From Paraburkholderia edwinii (GTDB lineage: Bacteria > Pseudomonadota > Gammaproteobacteria > Burkholderiales > Burkholderiaceae), in contig NZ_CP080095.1 in assembly GCF_019428685.1 (NCBI RefSeq), forward strand, positions 3,720,001 to 3,784,000: a stretch of 64,000 bases of DNA, in the 5' to 3' direction. Positions 29,113 to 37,632 of the stretch are shown here, piece after piece. The stretch's first letter is position 1, and each line of letters begins with the position of its first letter. The notes under the pieces are model-generated. The model searched no databases. It saw only the letters and a program-made list of their open reading frames with translations, and had not been told where the DNA came from. Position numbers and translations under genes: made by a program.

Positions 29113-29997
29113 TTACTTCAGATCGTCGGCAAGCGCCTCTGCGCTTCCGAGTTCCGCGCCGGTCATCGGGTCGCTTTCCGGATCGGACTGAAGGCGCGCG
29201 GCCATTGCAGACAGCGCCTTTTTCTCGGCGGAATCGAGGTTGACCCAGGCGTTTCCGTCGCCGCCATCCACCGCGGGTTCGCCATCCTTCATCACGAGCC
29301 CGGTGCCGCTGTTCCAGGGCGCTCCAACCACCTCACCGCCGTGCGACATCTTGAAGTAGGTACTCGCGAATTCGGGCATCGGTGCCAGCTTGCCCGACGG
29401 GAAATTGGGCGATATCGCATACAGCGCTTTTTCGAACGATTTCTGGTGCGAAACTTCGCGCGTCATCAGAAAGCCCAGCGCATCGCGGATACCCGGATCG
29501 TCTGTGACGTTGATCAGTCGCTCATAGAGAATTTTCGCGCGAGCCTCTGCCGCGATGTTCGAGCGCAGATCGGCGGTCGGCTCACCGATCGTGTCGATGT
29601 AGGCGGCCGTCCACGGCACGCCTCCTGAATTGGTCAACGCGGGGCCACCACCGTGCAGGAGCTGGGTGACGTGGCTATCGTTGCCGGCGGCATTCAGCTT
29701 TCGGTACAGCTCTGCCTGCTCGTCCACCGCTTCGGCGAGCTCGCCTTTCGCGCCGCGGTTGAGCATCGCCACGATCGAGCCGATGATTTCCAGGTGACTG
29801 AGCTCCTCCGTCGCGATGTCGTAAAGCATGTCCTTGCGGCCCGGATCTTCCTCGGCTACCGCCTGGGTGAAGTAGCGCATCGCGGCGGCAAGCTCGCCCT
29901 GCGGACCGCCGAACTGCTCGAGCATCAGATTTGCGAGACCGGGATTGGTCGTGCCTACTCGCACCGTGTACTGCAGCAGCCTGTTGTGCATGAACAT
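29113..29997 (-). CDS. katN: Manganese catalase, copy B
   Basis: 294 aa, same start (MFMHNRLLQYTVRVG) and same metal ligands as copy A: Glu35, Glu65, His68, Glu151, His184. The protein is identical to copy A for about the first 240 residues and then differs at roughly ten positions in the C-terminal tail (SAEKKALSAMAARLQSDPES). Its partner yciF is broken, so this catalase now lacks an intact neighbour. Confidence 0.95.
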   Translation of the reverse strand: MFMHNRLLQYTVRVGTTNPGLANLMLEQFGGPQGELAAAMRYFTQAVAEEDPGRKDMLYDIATEELSHLEIIGSIVAMLNRGAKGELAEAVDEQAELYRKLNAAGNDSHVTQLLHGGGPALTNSGGVPWTAAYIDTIGEPTADLRSNIAAEARAKILYERLINVTDDPGIRDALGFLMTREVSHQKSFEKALYAISPNFPSGKLAPMPEFASTYFKMSHGGEVVGAPWNSGTGLVMKDGEPAVDGGDGNAWVNLDSAEKKALSAMAARLQSDPESDPMTGAELGSAEALADDLK

Positions 29998-30421
29998 GAG
30001 AGTCTCCGTTTCAGTGAATGCCAGCAACACAGCGCATGGGATATGCCTGCGCGACGCTTTTCGCCATTTGAACCGCCGGGCCGCGCGCCATGAGCCGACC
30101 TCGAGAAGGGTACAAACCTTCCACATCGTCGCTGCAGGCCGGCAGTCGTGGTGCGAGACGAATCAAGCGAGGTCGGAAGCAGGACCATCAGGCGAGGCGT
30201 TTATCAAATTGTTCTGCCAGAATCGCGTCGCGCGCGACAGCGACACAGCACATAAGGACGGTCAGAACGCCGTCATTGAAATGATGGTGATCTGTACGAC
30301 TGACGAATACAGAATTCTGCCAGTCCCCTTGAAGGTGCAGAGCGCGACCCGAACGGCCGCAATAAACCGGGTATGCCGTTTCTACATTGCTTGCCGGCAA
30401 CACCTCCCGTCAAGGCCGCAA

Positions 30422-30703
30422 CTATTCCGGTCGGACATTCTCGCCTCCATGCGCGGTGAACGCGCAGTCGGCGAAGGTGTGTGCCCGTCGCTCGGCGAAG
30501 CTCAGGGCTTCTTCCGGCCACGCGAAATCCAATGGCTCGGAAAAGCTGGCAATGACATTCGCTGGAACGAAATGGCCTTCCCTATGAAGGAACCAGGTAA
30601 CGTTATAGCGTCGATCCACTCTATTGAGGGACACGGCCTCGGTCTCCGTGATGCGCACAAGGACCCCGAGCCCGCGATATGGCTGCAAATTGTGGTCTTG
30701 CAT
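30422..30703 (-). CDS. YRG-motif small protein, 93 aa
   Basis: The start MQDHNLQPYRGLGVLVRI (30703) has GGAGG close upstream. Core: YRGLGVLVR, then RRYNVTWFLHREGHFVPANV, then SFAERRAHTFADCAF. Closely related to 43872-44135 and more distantly to 53160-53414. The predicted form is a small beta-alpha protein without signal or membrane segment. Missing from arm A. Function unknown. Confidence 0.72.
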   Translation of the reverse strand: MQDHNLQPYRGLGVLVRITETEAVSLNRVDRRYNVTWFLHREGHFVPANVIASFSEPLDFAWPEEALSFAERRAHTFADCAFTAHGGENVRPE

Positions 30704-31334
30704 GTCTCCTCCTCGAAGTCCGGCGGCGGACACCAGACGTACGCAATAGAAGCTCCACAGGGAACGATGGACGAGCGGTCAGTCAACGGCCGCCCGGTCA
30801 AATTCAGATTTCGCTGGGCCGATCTCGCGAGTGCGCAATCAGCGACGCGCTTTACGTTTACTTGGTCTCGGCAATGTTAGTGCTGCTGTCCAGAAATTCA
30901 CTGCTTCCCGTTTCGCGGCTGATGTGACCCGCGCTCGCGCCGATCCGATTACCGCATGAGCACCGCTTAGCCACATGCTCAAAAAAGGATTTCTCTTTCG
31001 TCCATGGATTTTTCACGACGGATCACAATTAGGAAACCAAAGTTTGTTGAAGTGGTTGAACGGGTACCCGCCGATGCACGACGAAGTGAAACTCTACTAC
31101 TTGTAGCGCAATACATGTTCCCGAGAAAACAGGAACGTATCCGGCACGTGATACCCGAAACGTCTGGCAAGCGGTCGCTTGCGAGCGACTGCGCATTCAC
31201 CTGTCAGCCGGCTCCGCTACAAGGCGGTCCACATACGATGTCAAGCATTCAGGTGCAGCGTCGAACGGCGGCTCGCGCCCGGGATGGGGGCGCGCTAACC
31301 AGGGCGTACTGAGCTTGAATAAACAGAGACGTAA
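30704..31334. other. Spacer with a doubtful plus-strand ORF
   Basis: A frame at 31004-31312 (MDFSRRITIRKPKFVEVVER) is the only candidate. In arm A the matching DNA has a stop after four codons, so coding is doubtful. The rest shows nothing. Confidence 0.4.
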
Positions 31335-31571
31335 TCAGTCAATGGGGCCAAGCAATACGTCGATTGCGGCTTGACCGGCGATTTCGGCTACCAGGTAGGC
31401 CCATCGTTCAGTGAAAGGACCGTTGCGCAGCGGTATACGTCCTCCTCGGGCACCAAGCACTTCGAGGTTAGTCCCACCTTGTATCTGAAAAGTGACATTA
31501 AAAGTGTCGTCTGCCGATGGAGTCAATTCGACATGAATCTTGAAGCCGCGATACGTGATTGTTCGGCGCAT
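31335..31571 (-). CDS. YRG-motif small protein, 78 aa
   Basis: The start is MRRTITYRGFKIHVELTP at 31571. YRGF falls at residues 7-10; an alternating beta pattern follows (FNVTFQIQGG), then WAYLVAEIAGQAAIDVLLGP, a C-terminal helix like that of 36084-36356 (DLAMQYGRDIVDG). It belongs to the same broad family, of the type I associate with DUF6566 (not checked). Present only in arm B. Confidence 0.62.
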   Translation of the reverse strand: MRRTITYRGFKIHVELTPSADDTFNVTFQIQGGTNLEVLGARGGRIPLRNGPFTERWAYLVAEIAGQAAIDVLLGPID

Positions 31572-31824
31572 GGACGCCTCTGTCTGGTAGTTGGAAAGGA
31601 ACAAGAAAATCAGAACGGGTTGGGCAATACCGCACGCCCGCAACGTTCCGCCCGCTGCCCACGCCGTCTGGCCCAATGCAGAGCATGGCGGGCACTTCAG
31701 AGTCGCGATTGCGGGTTCGCCGCCAGTCAACTTGTGACGGAACGCCGCGCGCTCGACGGATTGCACGGCGCCCCTCCGTCGACGTGCCCGGCTCTCAGCG
31801 AGTGGCGGCATGCCCAACGTGGCG

Positions 31825-32277
31825 CTACTGCGCCTCAAATCCAACTACACGGTGCCAGAATTCATCCGCGCGCCCGTCCGGACAGCCTTCCCGTTGCCAC
31901 AACGCATACGCGCGCTCACTCAGATGTTGATCCAGCGCTCGATGCCAAAACACCTCCGTTGGACTATCCGGGCGACCGTCTCGCTCCCAAAGTGCGTAAG
32001 CGCGTTCACGAACCGACTGTTCCAACCCGTCCTTCGTTTCGGAGCTTCGTTCGAGGTCGTCGCCATAGGGAGACATCTGTCCACTCCGGCTGACATGCAG
32101 TCGAGCGGTTAATCGTTCGATTTCATTGTCAGCAACCAGACGACCGTGCGCTGCCGCCTCCAGTGCCTTAGCTTCGTATAAGCTATCGTTCGCCTCATCC
32201 CCCTGGTCCCCAAGGGTAATAGGGTACGTGTGCAGCACAGTGCCGCTGCCGCTCAGAACATCAACCAGTCGTCGCAT
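31825..32277 (-). CDS. Protein with two DUF2934 repeats, 150 aa
   Basis: The start MRRLVDVLSGSGTVLHTY (32277) has GGAGG about 7 nt upstream. Residues about 89-110 (RERAYALWERDGRPDS, EVFWHRA) and 120-140 (SERAYALWQREGCPDG, EFWHRV) are two tandem DUF2934 motifs, a short helical unit of unknown function common in Burkholderiaceae. The N-terminal half is charged and helical. It lies about 190 nt downstream of the HicB-like gene on the same strand. Confidence 0.8.
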   Translation of the reverse strand: MRRLVDVLSGSGTVLHTYPITLGDQGDEANDSLYEAKALEAAAHGRLVADNEIERLTARLHVSRSGQMSPYGDDLERSSETKDGLEQSVRERAYALWERDGRPDSPTEVFWHRALDQHLSERAYALWQREGCPDGRADEFWHRVVGFEAQ

Positions 32278-32471
32278 TACAAAATCCTCCAATTCGCGTT
32301 AGCATCAGGTATGGGGCGCCGCCGACAGTCAGTGGCGCATTAACAAGCGCGACAGCGGGAAGTCCGCTGCCTGAGCGGGCGACATAACCAAGCAATCTGC
32401 GCCAGACCGTTGGGGGAAACCGACGGATTGTGCTGCAGCGGGTTGAAGCCGCACCAATATCGCACATTGAT

Positions 32472-32951
32472 CTAGTTTTCTGGTGGCGCCGTGCCGTGGA
32501 TGGCGTCCGTCACGAAACTTCGTTGAGAAACCGGCAGGCAGGACAATTGGCCTTCGTACCGGGCCGCAAGTTCGTGTGCAACGGCCAGCGTGATAAACGC
32601 GGAGCGCGTCATGTGACGTTCTCTGGCTACCAGATCGACCTGCTGCAGCAGAGTGTCGAGCAGGTTGACCTGAATGCCAACGGCTTGCGAGGTAACCCGT
32701 GCAAGATTGATGTCGACAAACATCCAGATTCCTTCCCCGTCGTCCATCTCGTGCGCCTGCAACTCTGACGTACTGCACGTCGGAGCGGGTATGAGCTGTT
32801 CGCTACGGTCATACATCAGTTCGACGGCCTGCTTCGCCTCGGTCTTTAATTCGTACATTGACTCACCGTGCGCAACGGCACGGGGGAAATCGGGGAAACT
32901 GGCGCGAAAGCTGGTGTCGCCTGTGCGGTGTACATAAAGCGGATATTGCAT
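32472..32951 (-). CDS. Orphan HicB-like protein, copy B
   Basis: 159 aa. The protein is identical by eye to 11306-11785, with at most one or two base differences in the DNA. Same layout: HicB fold (MQYPLYVHRTGDTSFRASF, DFPRAVAHGESMYEL) and a putative ribbon-helix-helix tail. The neighbouring YRG gene upstream is broken, as in arm A. No HicA partner. Confidence 0.75.
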   Translation of the reverse strand: MQYPLYVHRTGDTSFRASFPDFPRAVAHGESMYELKTEAKQAVELMYDRSEQLIPAPTCSTSELQAHEMDDGEGIWMFVDINLARVTSQAVGIQVNLLDTLLQQVDLVARERHMTRSAFITLAVAHELAARYEGQLSCLPVSQRSFVTDAIHGTAPPEN

Positions 32952-32994
32952 GATCTGCTCCACTCGAGCTGCGGGCTGACTGGCATTCGATGTG

Positions 32995-33258
32995 TTAGAG
33001 CCTGGCTCGCCTGAACCTTGCCATCGACAATGTCCTGCCCGAATTGAAACGCGAGGTCGGTGGCATCACCCGCGTTGGTGAGACTTGCTCTAACGAACAA
33101 CGTCGCATAGCGCCGGACTTTGCCCTCGTCGGGTTAAGTGGCGTCTATTCGCATGATGGACAAGAACTGACGCGGACGTTTGGCATACGGGTCGGATGCA
33201 GCGGGAACTGCTGACGAGTACGCAAATAGCCGTACCGTCTGCACTCGATGGTCGGCAT
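32995..33258 (-). pseudogene. YRG-motif small protein, frameshift plus nonsense (arm B)
   Basis: It starts MPTIECRRYGYLRTRQQF and leaves frame at PLHP with the same missing base as arm A, so that lesion predates the duplication or was copied between arms. The restored frame (PYAKRPRQFLSIMRIDAT) then meets an in-frame TAA where the relative at 36084 has a Gln codon. Near the end one extra C is also present. Confidence 0.72.
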
Positions 33259-33499
33259 GGTCGGGATGACGCGCTCCATAGCGATGCTGAACGTCACTGA
33301 ACCGTATTTATCCGGGGAGCGAAAAAGCTGTCCGCGGTGCACTGGACGACTTCACAATGCGCTCAGTGGCGCCACAAAGCAAACTAAATCAAAAGAAGGG
33401 ACCGGGGGAACGAGATGCAATGCATCCGGAAGATGCTCCGCGCAGCCAAAACACACGTGCCTTCAGAAATAACGACGTAAACCCGAGCGGTGTTCACCA

Positions 33500-34023
33500 A
33501 CGGACGCCCGCTAGCGGCACGCCGTAACGTCCAAAGCGTAGACGAATTTTCCAGCTGCGCGATCGCACTTTTGCAACTGCGTCGGAACATCATCCTGCCA
33601 CTCCCAGCGCCCACCCTATGCCCGTGGTAGTTCACGGGTCGTCCTTCGAGATGTGCACCACACTGTCGGGGCAACGAGTCTGAAAAATACGCGAGCGGCA
33701 GAGCGATGCTCTGGTGGTACAAGCAGAAGAACCAAATGACGTCAGCGACGCCATCGTCGTAAAGACCGGCACGCACGGGACTTTCCCTGCGCGCTCCATA
33801 CCACCGCAAGGGTGTCTGCGTCGGGGACGCGAACTGCAACGCTGAAGTTGTTCAGGATCGTCGCCCAGCCGGGTCCGGCGAGTTGTATGCGCGCGAAGTC
33901 GAAACGCACACCCGGTGGGTCATTCAATCGCGCTGGAGTGCCCAGGGAAATCATCGAACACCCCCGTGTCGGGATAGCACCAGTTCCTATCCCTACCCCT
34001 GTGGTCTTTAGTGCAGGCGTCAT
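33500..34023 (-). pseudogene. Arm B copy of the unrecognised broken block
   Basis: Nearly identical to 12330-12852, including the frame break after VVWSAQGK, but with a small deletion near 33617 (CCACCCTATGCCCG versus CCACCGTTATGCCCC in arm A). No function suggested. Confidence 0.3.
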
Positions 34024-34361
34024 CGTCGACTCGTGTGATTGATTGATCGTGCTGTATCTCTGAAGATGCGACCGCTGCCTCGGTACGCTCGAACGGCACC
34101 GAACGTCTGCCCGCTATCGTACAAGGTATGAGGTGGTACCCAACCCTCATGTGCAGTTTTTGATGCCACGTCATACAGGTCGACAAGCGGTACGACACCG
34201 TACAGACAAGCCGTCGCCTGCTCATTACGCTGAGCGCTCAAAGGTAGACAAACGCGGCTTGCCTCAGCTGGATTCGCGACCGCGCGGAAGACGTAGCTTC
34301 ACGCAAGAGTCGGGATGGGCTACGGGCGTTGTCGCGCCACCAGCGCTCAGAAGGATTCGAC

Positions 34362-34520
34362 ATGGATATAGGCGTTCTTGTACCGATCGTCGCGGTCGTA
34401 CTGCTGGTCTCTGCGCTGCCACGATGGCCGCCTAACCGAAGGTGGGGATACTTCCCGAGCAGCGCGCCAGGAGTGGTCGCGCTTGCCGTACTTGTACGGG
34501 TTTTGATGGGAAAGACGTAG
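34362..34520 (+). CDS. DUF3309 family small membrane protein, 52 aa
   Basis: The start MDIGVLVPIVAVVLLVSA is followed by LPRWPPNRRWGYFPSSAPGV, the W-x-x-x-R-x-W-G-Y-x-P-S signature of DUF3309, and a second hydrophobic stretch to the end. Two membrane helices with a short basic loop. AAGGA precedes the ATG. It lies in a roughly 320-bp segment that arm A lacks. Confidence 0.85.
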   Translation: MDIGVLVPIVAVVLLVSALPRWPPNRRWGYFPSSAPGVVALAVLVRVLMGKT

Positions 34521-34582
34521 GACACGCGTTCTCGCTACAGGTTGATCCGGCCATATCTAACGCCAAAAATTCAGGGAAGACC

Positions 34583-34738
34583 ATGACTTACGCGATGTGG
34601 GGCATCTTGACAGCCATGATGTTGATTTTCTCGGCCTCCTTTCACCGGTATCGGAAAGGCGTAGCGCGAAAGCAGGAGATTCGCTGGTTGAGCGAGCACC
34701 ACGTGCTCGACCGGCTGCGCGATAGACTCGGTTTGTAG
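34583..34738 (+). CDS. 51-aa single-helix membrane protein (arm B)
   Basis: MTYAMWGILTAMMLIFSASF then HRYRKGVARKQEIRWLSEHH and RLRDRLGL. Counterpart of 13487-13642 with conservative changes only. It sits about 60 nt after DUF3309 on the same strand. Confidence 0.65.
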   Translation: MTYAMWGILTAMMLIFSASFHRYRKGVARKQEIRWLSEHHVLDRLRDRLGL

Positions 34739-34852
34739 TCATGCTTCGCGTACGCGCAGCGAACCCGGATAGCCCGGATCTGCACGGAGCGATTTCCGGA
34801 AGCACCGGGCACGTGTCACGTTGTAAAGACTGGCGCTGGAGGAGTGGACGAA

Positions 34853-35059
34853 ATGACCCTGAACTACGCAGGCAGGTCGCACGATGAAGCCGTCGCAGCG
34901 CGACACAAGCAGAAACAGAAGGCGCAGGAACAGGCGGGCGGCGTCATGGCTATAGAAGGCATGGAGGCCGACGCCGAGCATAGTTGCGGCGAGCTATCCG
35001 ATCAGGGCAAGCAGGTATGGCGAACTGGAAGCGGAATCGACGGCGGCGGGAAGGAGTGA
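34853..35059 (+). CDS. Possible small hydrophilic protein (arm B)
   Basis: Identical in translation to 13757-13963 (MTLNYAGRSHDEAVAARHKQ). It lies in a near-identical tract, so the match does not test whether it is coding. Confidence 0.35.
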   Translation: MTLNYAGRSHDEAVAARHKQKQKAQEQAGGVMAIEGMEADAEHSCGELSDQGKQVWRTGSGIDGGGKE

Positions 35060-35199
35060 TGCGATCGTGTCGATTCGACGTTAGGCACATGGAGCAATTC
35101 ATTCCCTCCGTATCGCTCGCCAACCAGCAAGTGTATTGAATGAAGCCCGTGAAACGTACAAGGCCACCGGGCACTGTACGCCACCGATGTTGTGCCAGC

Positions 35200-35492
35200 T
35201 TATAGAGCCTGCCAAAGCGACCTTTTACCGGTTTTTTTCCCCGTTTCCACGCGAGGGCGCGTCGTCTTGTTTGAACCGCCCATGGTCAGGATCGCATCGA
35301 GCCGCTGCCAGCGCCTAGCCATTTCCTCGCGTGCCTGATCCATTGCTTCGGCTTCCTGTATGGGATCTCCGCGGCGTCTCGCTCTTCAATTTCCGCGGCA
35401 ACCGGCATACCATCATCCGTCGCACGCTGCATGGCTTCTCTGCGTCTTTTACTTTCTGCCAGCTCTTCCGCATTGACCTGGTCATCGTTCAT
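35200..35492 (-). pseudogene. Small hydrophilic protein, frameshifted
   Basis: The first frame MNDDQVNAEELAESKRRREA to IEERDAA leads into an unlikely sequence. One base later the alternative frame reads GDPIQEAEAMDQAREEMARR and WQRLDAILTMGGSN to a TAA at 35200. The joined product would be a charged helical protein of about 97 residues. The family is unnamed to me. Confidence 0.5.
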
Positions 35493-35594
35493 GATCCACT
35501 CCTGTGAGACATAGTGGTTCGCCGACAGGCGGTTAGCGCCGCCCTGATAGCCGGGACGGCGCGACACATCGTAACGGTGTTCGTGACGCACACG

Positions 35595-36044
35595 TCATCC
35601 GTCCACGAAGACCCGTTGGGACACAGGCATGCTGGACAAGTGTCCTTCGTACCGGCTCGCAAGTTCGTGGACGACGGCCAGCGTGATCAACGCAGCGCGT
35701 GTGATGTGACGTCCTCTTGCTGCCAGATCGACTTGTTGCAGCAGACTTTCGAGAAGATTGAACTGGATGCCCACGGCCTGCGAGGTAACCCGCGCGCAAT
35801 TGATGTCGACAAGCGTCCAGATTCCCTCTCCATCGTCCATGTCGAGCACATGCAATTCCGATGTACTGCAGGTGGTAGTGGGTATGAGTTGCTCGCTGCG
35901 GTCATACGCCAATTCGACAGCCTCCTGCGCGTCGACCTTCAGTTCATCCATCGAATTGCCGTGCGCAGCGGCACCGGGGAAATTGGGGAAACTGGCGCGA
36001 AAGCCAGTGTCGCCATCGCGGTGCACACAAGACGGATATTGCAT
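35595..36044 (-). CDS. Orphan HicB-like protein, third copy
   Basis: 149 aa, start MQYPSCVHRDGDTGFRASF at 36044. The layout equals copies A and B (FPGAAAHGNSMDELKVDAQE; tail QVDLAARGRHITRAALITLA), with about 25-30 percent of residues changed; the C-terminus is shorter. It follows the intact YRG gene at 36084-36356 by 39 nt and is probably co-transcribed. No HicA-like gene adjoins. Confidence 0.76.
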   Translation of the reverse strand: MQYPSCVHRDGDTGFRASFPNFPGAAAHGNSMDELKVDAQEAVELAYDRSEQLIPTTTCSTSELHVLDMDDGEGIWTLVDINCARVTSQAVGIQFNLLESLLQQVDLAARGRHITRAALITLAVVHELASRYEGHLSSMPVSQRVFVDG

Positions 36045-36083
36045 GTCCTGCTCCACTCCAGCTGCGGACCGACTGGCATTCAG

Positions 36084-36356
36084 TCAGAGTCTGCTCGCCT
36101 GAACGTTGCCGTCGACGATGTCCCTGCCGTATTGCATCGCGAGGTCGATGGCATCACCCGCGGTGGTGGGACTTGTTGTAGTGAACAACGTGGCATAGCG
36201 CCGGGCCTTTGCCTCGCCGGGCTGAATGGTGTCGATGCGCACGACAGACGAAAACTGCCGCGGACCTTTGGCATACGGGTCACGGTGCAGCGGAAACTCT
36301 TGATGAGCGTACGCGCGTAACTCGTATCCTCTGTATTCGATGGTGGGAATGGTCAT
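36084..36356 (-). CDS. YRG-motif small protein, intact partner of HicB-like gene
   Basis: 90 aa from MTIPTIEYRGYELRAYAH. YRGY is at residues 8-11; then PLHRDPYAKGPRQFSSVVRI, and a C-terminal helix AIDLAMQYGRDIVDGNVQAS. The start has GGAG about 9 nt upstream; the same leader is present in arms A and B, where the start codon and frame are damaged. This copy is therefore the only working version of the repeated YRG + HicB pair. Confidence 0.72.
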   Translation of the reverse strand: MTIPTIEYRGYELRAYAHQEFPLHRDPYAKGPRQFSSVVRIDTIQPGEAKARRYATLFTTTSPTTAGDAIDLAMQYGRDIVDGNVQASRL

Positions 36357-37098
36357 GATGACGCGCTCCGTAAATGGTGCTGACCGTCATTGAACTGTGC
36401 CTGTCCGGATGCGCAAAAAAGGGCGGCCAGAGGTACATCTGGATCACTTCACAATGCGCTTGATGATGCAGCAAGGCAATCTAAATCGTGCGGATGTAAA
36501 TTGGAGGCCAGCGTCTTGCCGCCCCCCTTCGGACGGCGAGTCCGTCCAACGACCTGCTCGTGCAGGGCGTAGTTTTCGTGCTTGCGCGTGAGTTGTGCAT
36601 CGCCATTACCTACCCGATGCCCGGTCCCGCAGTACCCGGCGCGAGTGCCGGCTGCGCGCGTGGCGGTGCTGCGTCATTCCCTGAGACCGCATTGGCGCGC
36701 CTCAGATTGCGGACTACATCGCAGTCGGCGGTACAAGCACGATTCCGTCGCGACATATCGCCCAGCTTTGGTTCGAGCACGCGACGCAGCTCTGTATGCA
36801 CGCGGCAGGCGGATTGGACAGCCAACGCGGGCTTTCGCGAATTGAATCGTCCAACAGCGCAATGGTGCTGCAACGTCTCTCCGCTACGAACGCGGCGGAA
36901 AAATAGTGTGATCTGGTGAAGATCATGTGACCACTCCTCGTTTGTCGAGTGACCTGAACGGGCAACCGGGCTAAGTTTGTTGTGCGAGACTGCCCTGGGC
37001 ACGTTTCCTTGTGAGAGATACGAGGCGCCCGCGGTCAGGGTGCGTTTGCCTGTGTCAAACGTCGGTACGGTGCCGTACGGGCATGCATCTGCGTCGAC
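36357..37098. other. No clear gene
   Basis: Frames at 36560-36919 (plus) and 36610-37344 (minus) have no recognisable domains. The right end may be decayed kinase sequence leading into the ATPase fragment. Confidence 0.45.
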
Positions 37099-37413
37099 AT
37101 GCACAGTGGGACCAAAGTGACCGATGAAATCTTGCACAACGCCGTGAAGTACACACCGCCAAGCGAGCATATCCACTTCTTCGCGTATTTGGGACGAACA
37201 CACCTGGTTTTGCGCGTGAGCGACCCTTGGCTCGGCATTTCGGCCGAGCTGCTGCCGCATGTTTTCGACGGCCGGACGATGGCGGCCAGTTCCGGCGGTC
37301 TCAGCATCGGGCTTGCCGTCGTAAGTGCAGTTGCCCACGCGCATGGAGGAACCGTGTCAGCGAGCAGCGCGGGACCAGGATCTGGGAGCGAATTCAGACT
37401 ACGGCTGCCTGTC
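37099..37413 (+). pseudogene. Histidine-kinase ATPase fragment upstream of the regulator gene
   Basis: In-frame residues DEILHNAVKYTPPSEHIHFF (N box), VSDPWLGISAELLPHVFDGR (G1, with DNG altered to DPW) and GGLSIGLAVVSAVAHAHGGT (G2) are a HATPase_c domain without HisKA. The frame runs on into the Crp-like gene without a stop, but the linker is low in domain content and the regulator has its own ribosome site and ATG. Translation as a fusion is possible but unlikely. Confidence 0.65.
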
Positions 37414-37632
37414 ATTGCAGCGCAGCGCAGTATTTCCTTCCTGCGAAAGCGCGATCGAGATTCGCAGTTACCGCGGTACTTTCATCGTTTTATGCTGCAA
37501 ATCGCCAGAACCCCGCATAATGCCGCGCTGAAACTCACGAACTACAATTTGAATGGGCCGCTTCGCCGGGTTACGCATAGCGGCGGCGGCCCTCTGTCGC
37601 ACGGTTTTCAACGGGACGTCGAGGAGCGGTAC

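Larger units (their letters stand above)
27503..35086. repeat. Duplicated block, arm B
   Basis: Counterpart of 5901-13990 in direct orientation, 21.6 kb apart start to start. Differences: mntH and lipoprotein absent, yciF internally deleted, YRG genes, DUF2934 and DUF3309 present. Tracts 29263-30040, about 32457-32960, about 33610-34060 and about 34590-35070 are almost identical to arm A while the DNA between them is clearly diverged. Confidence 0.85.

Noticed and set aside
31004..31312. Plus-strand ORF MDFSRRITIRKPKFVEVVER
   Set aside because: The homologous arm A sequence has a stop after four codons and the C-terminal half looks random; kept only as a doubtful ORF within the spacer.
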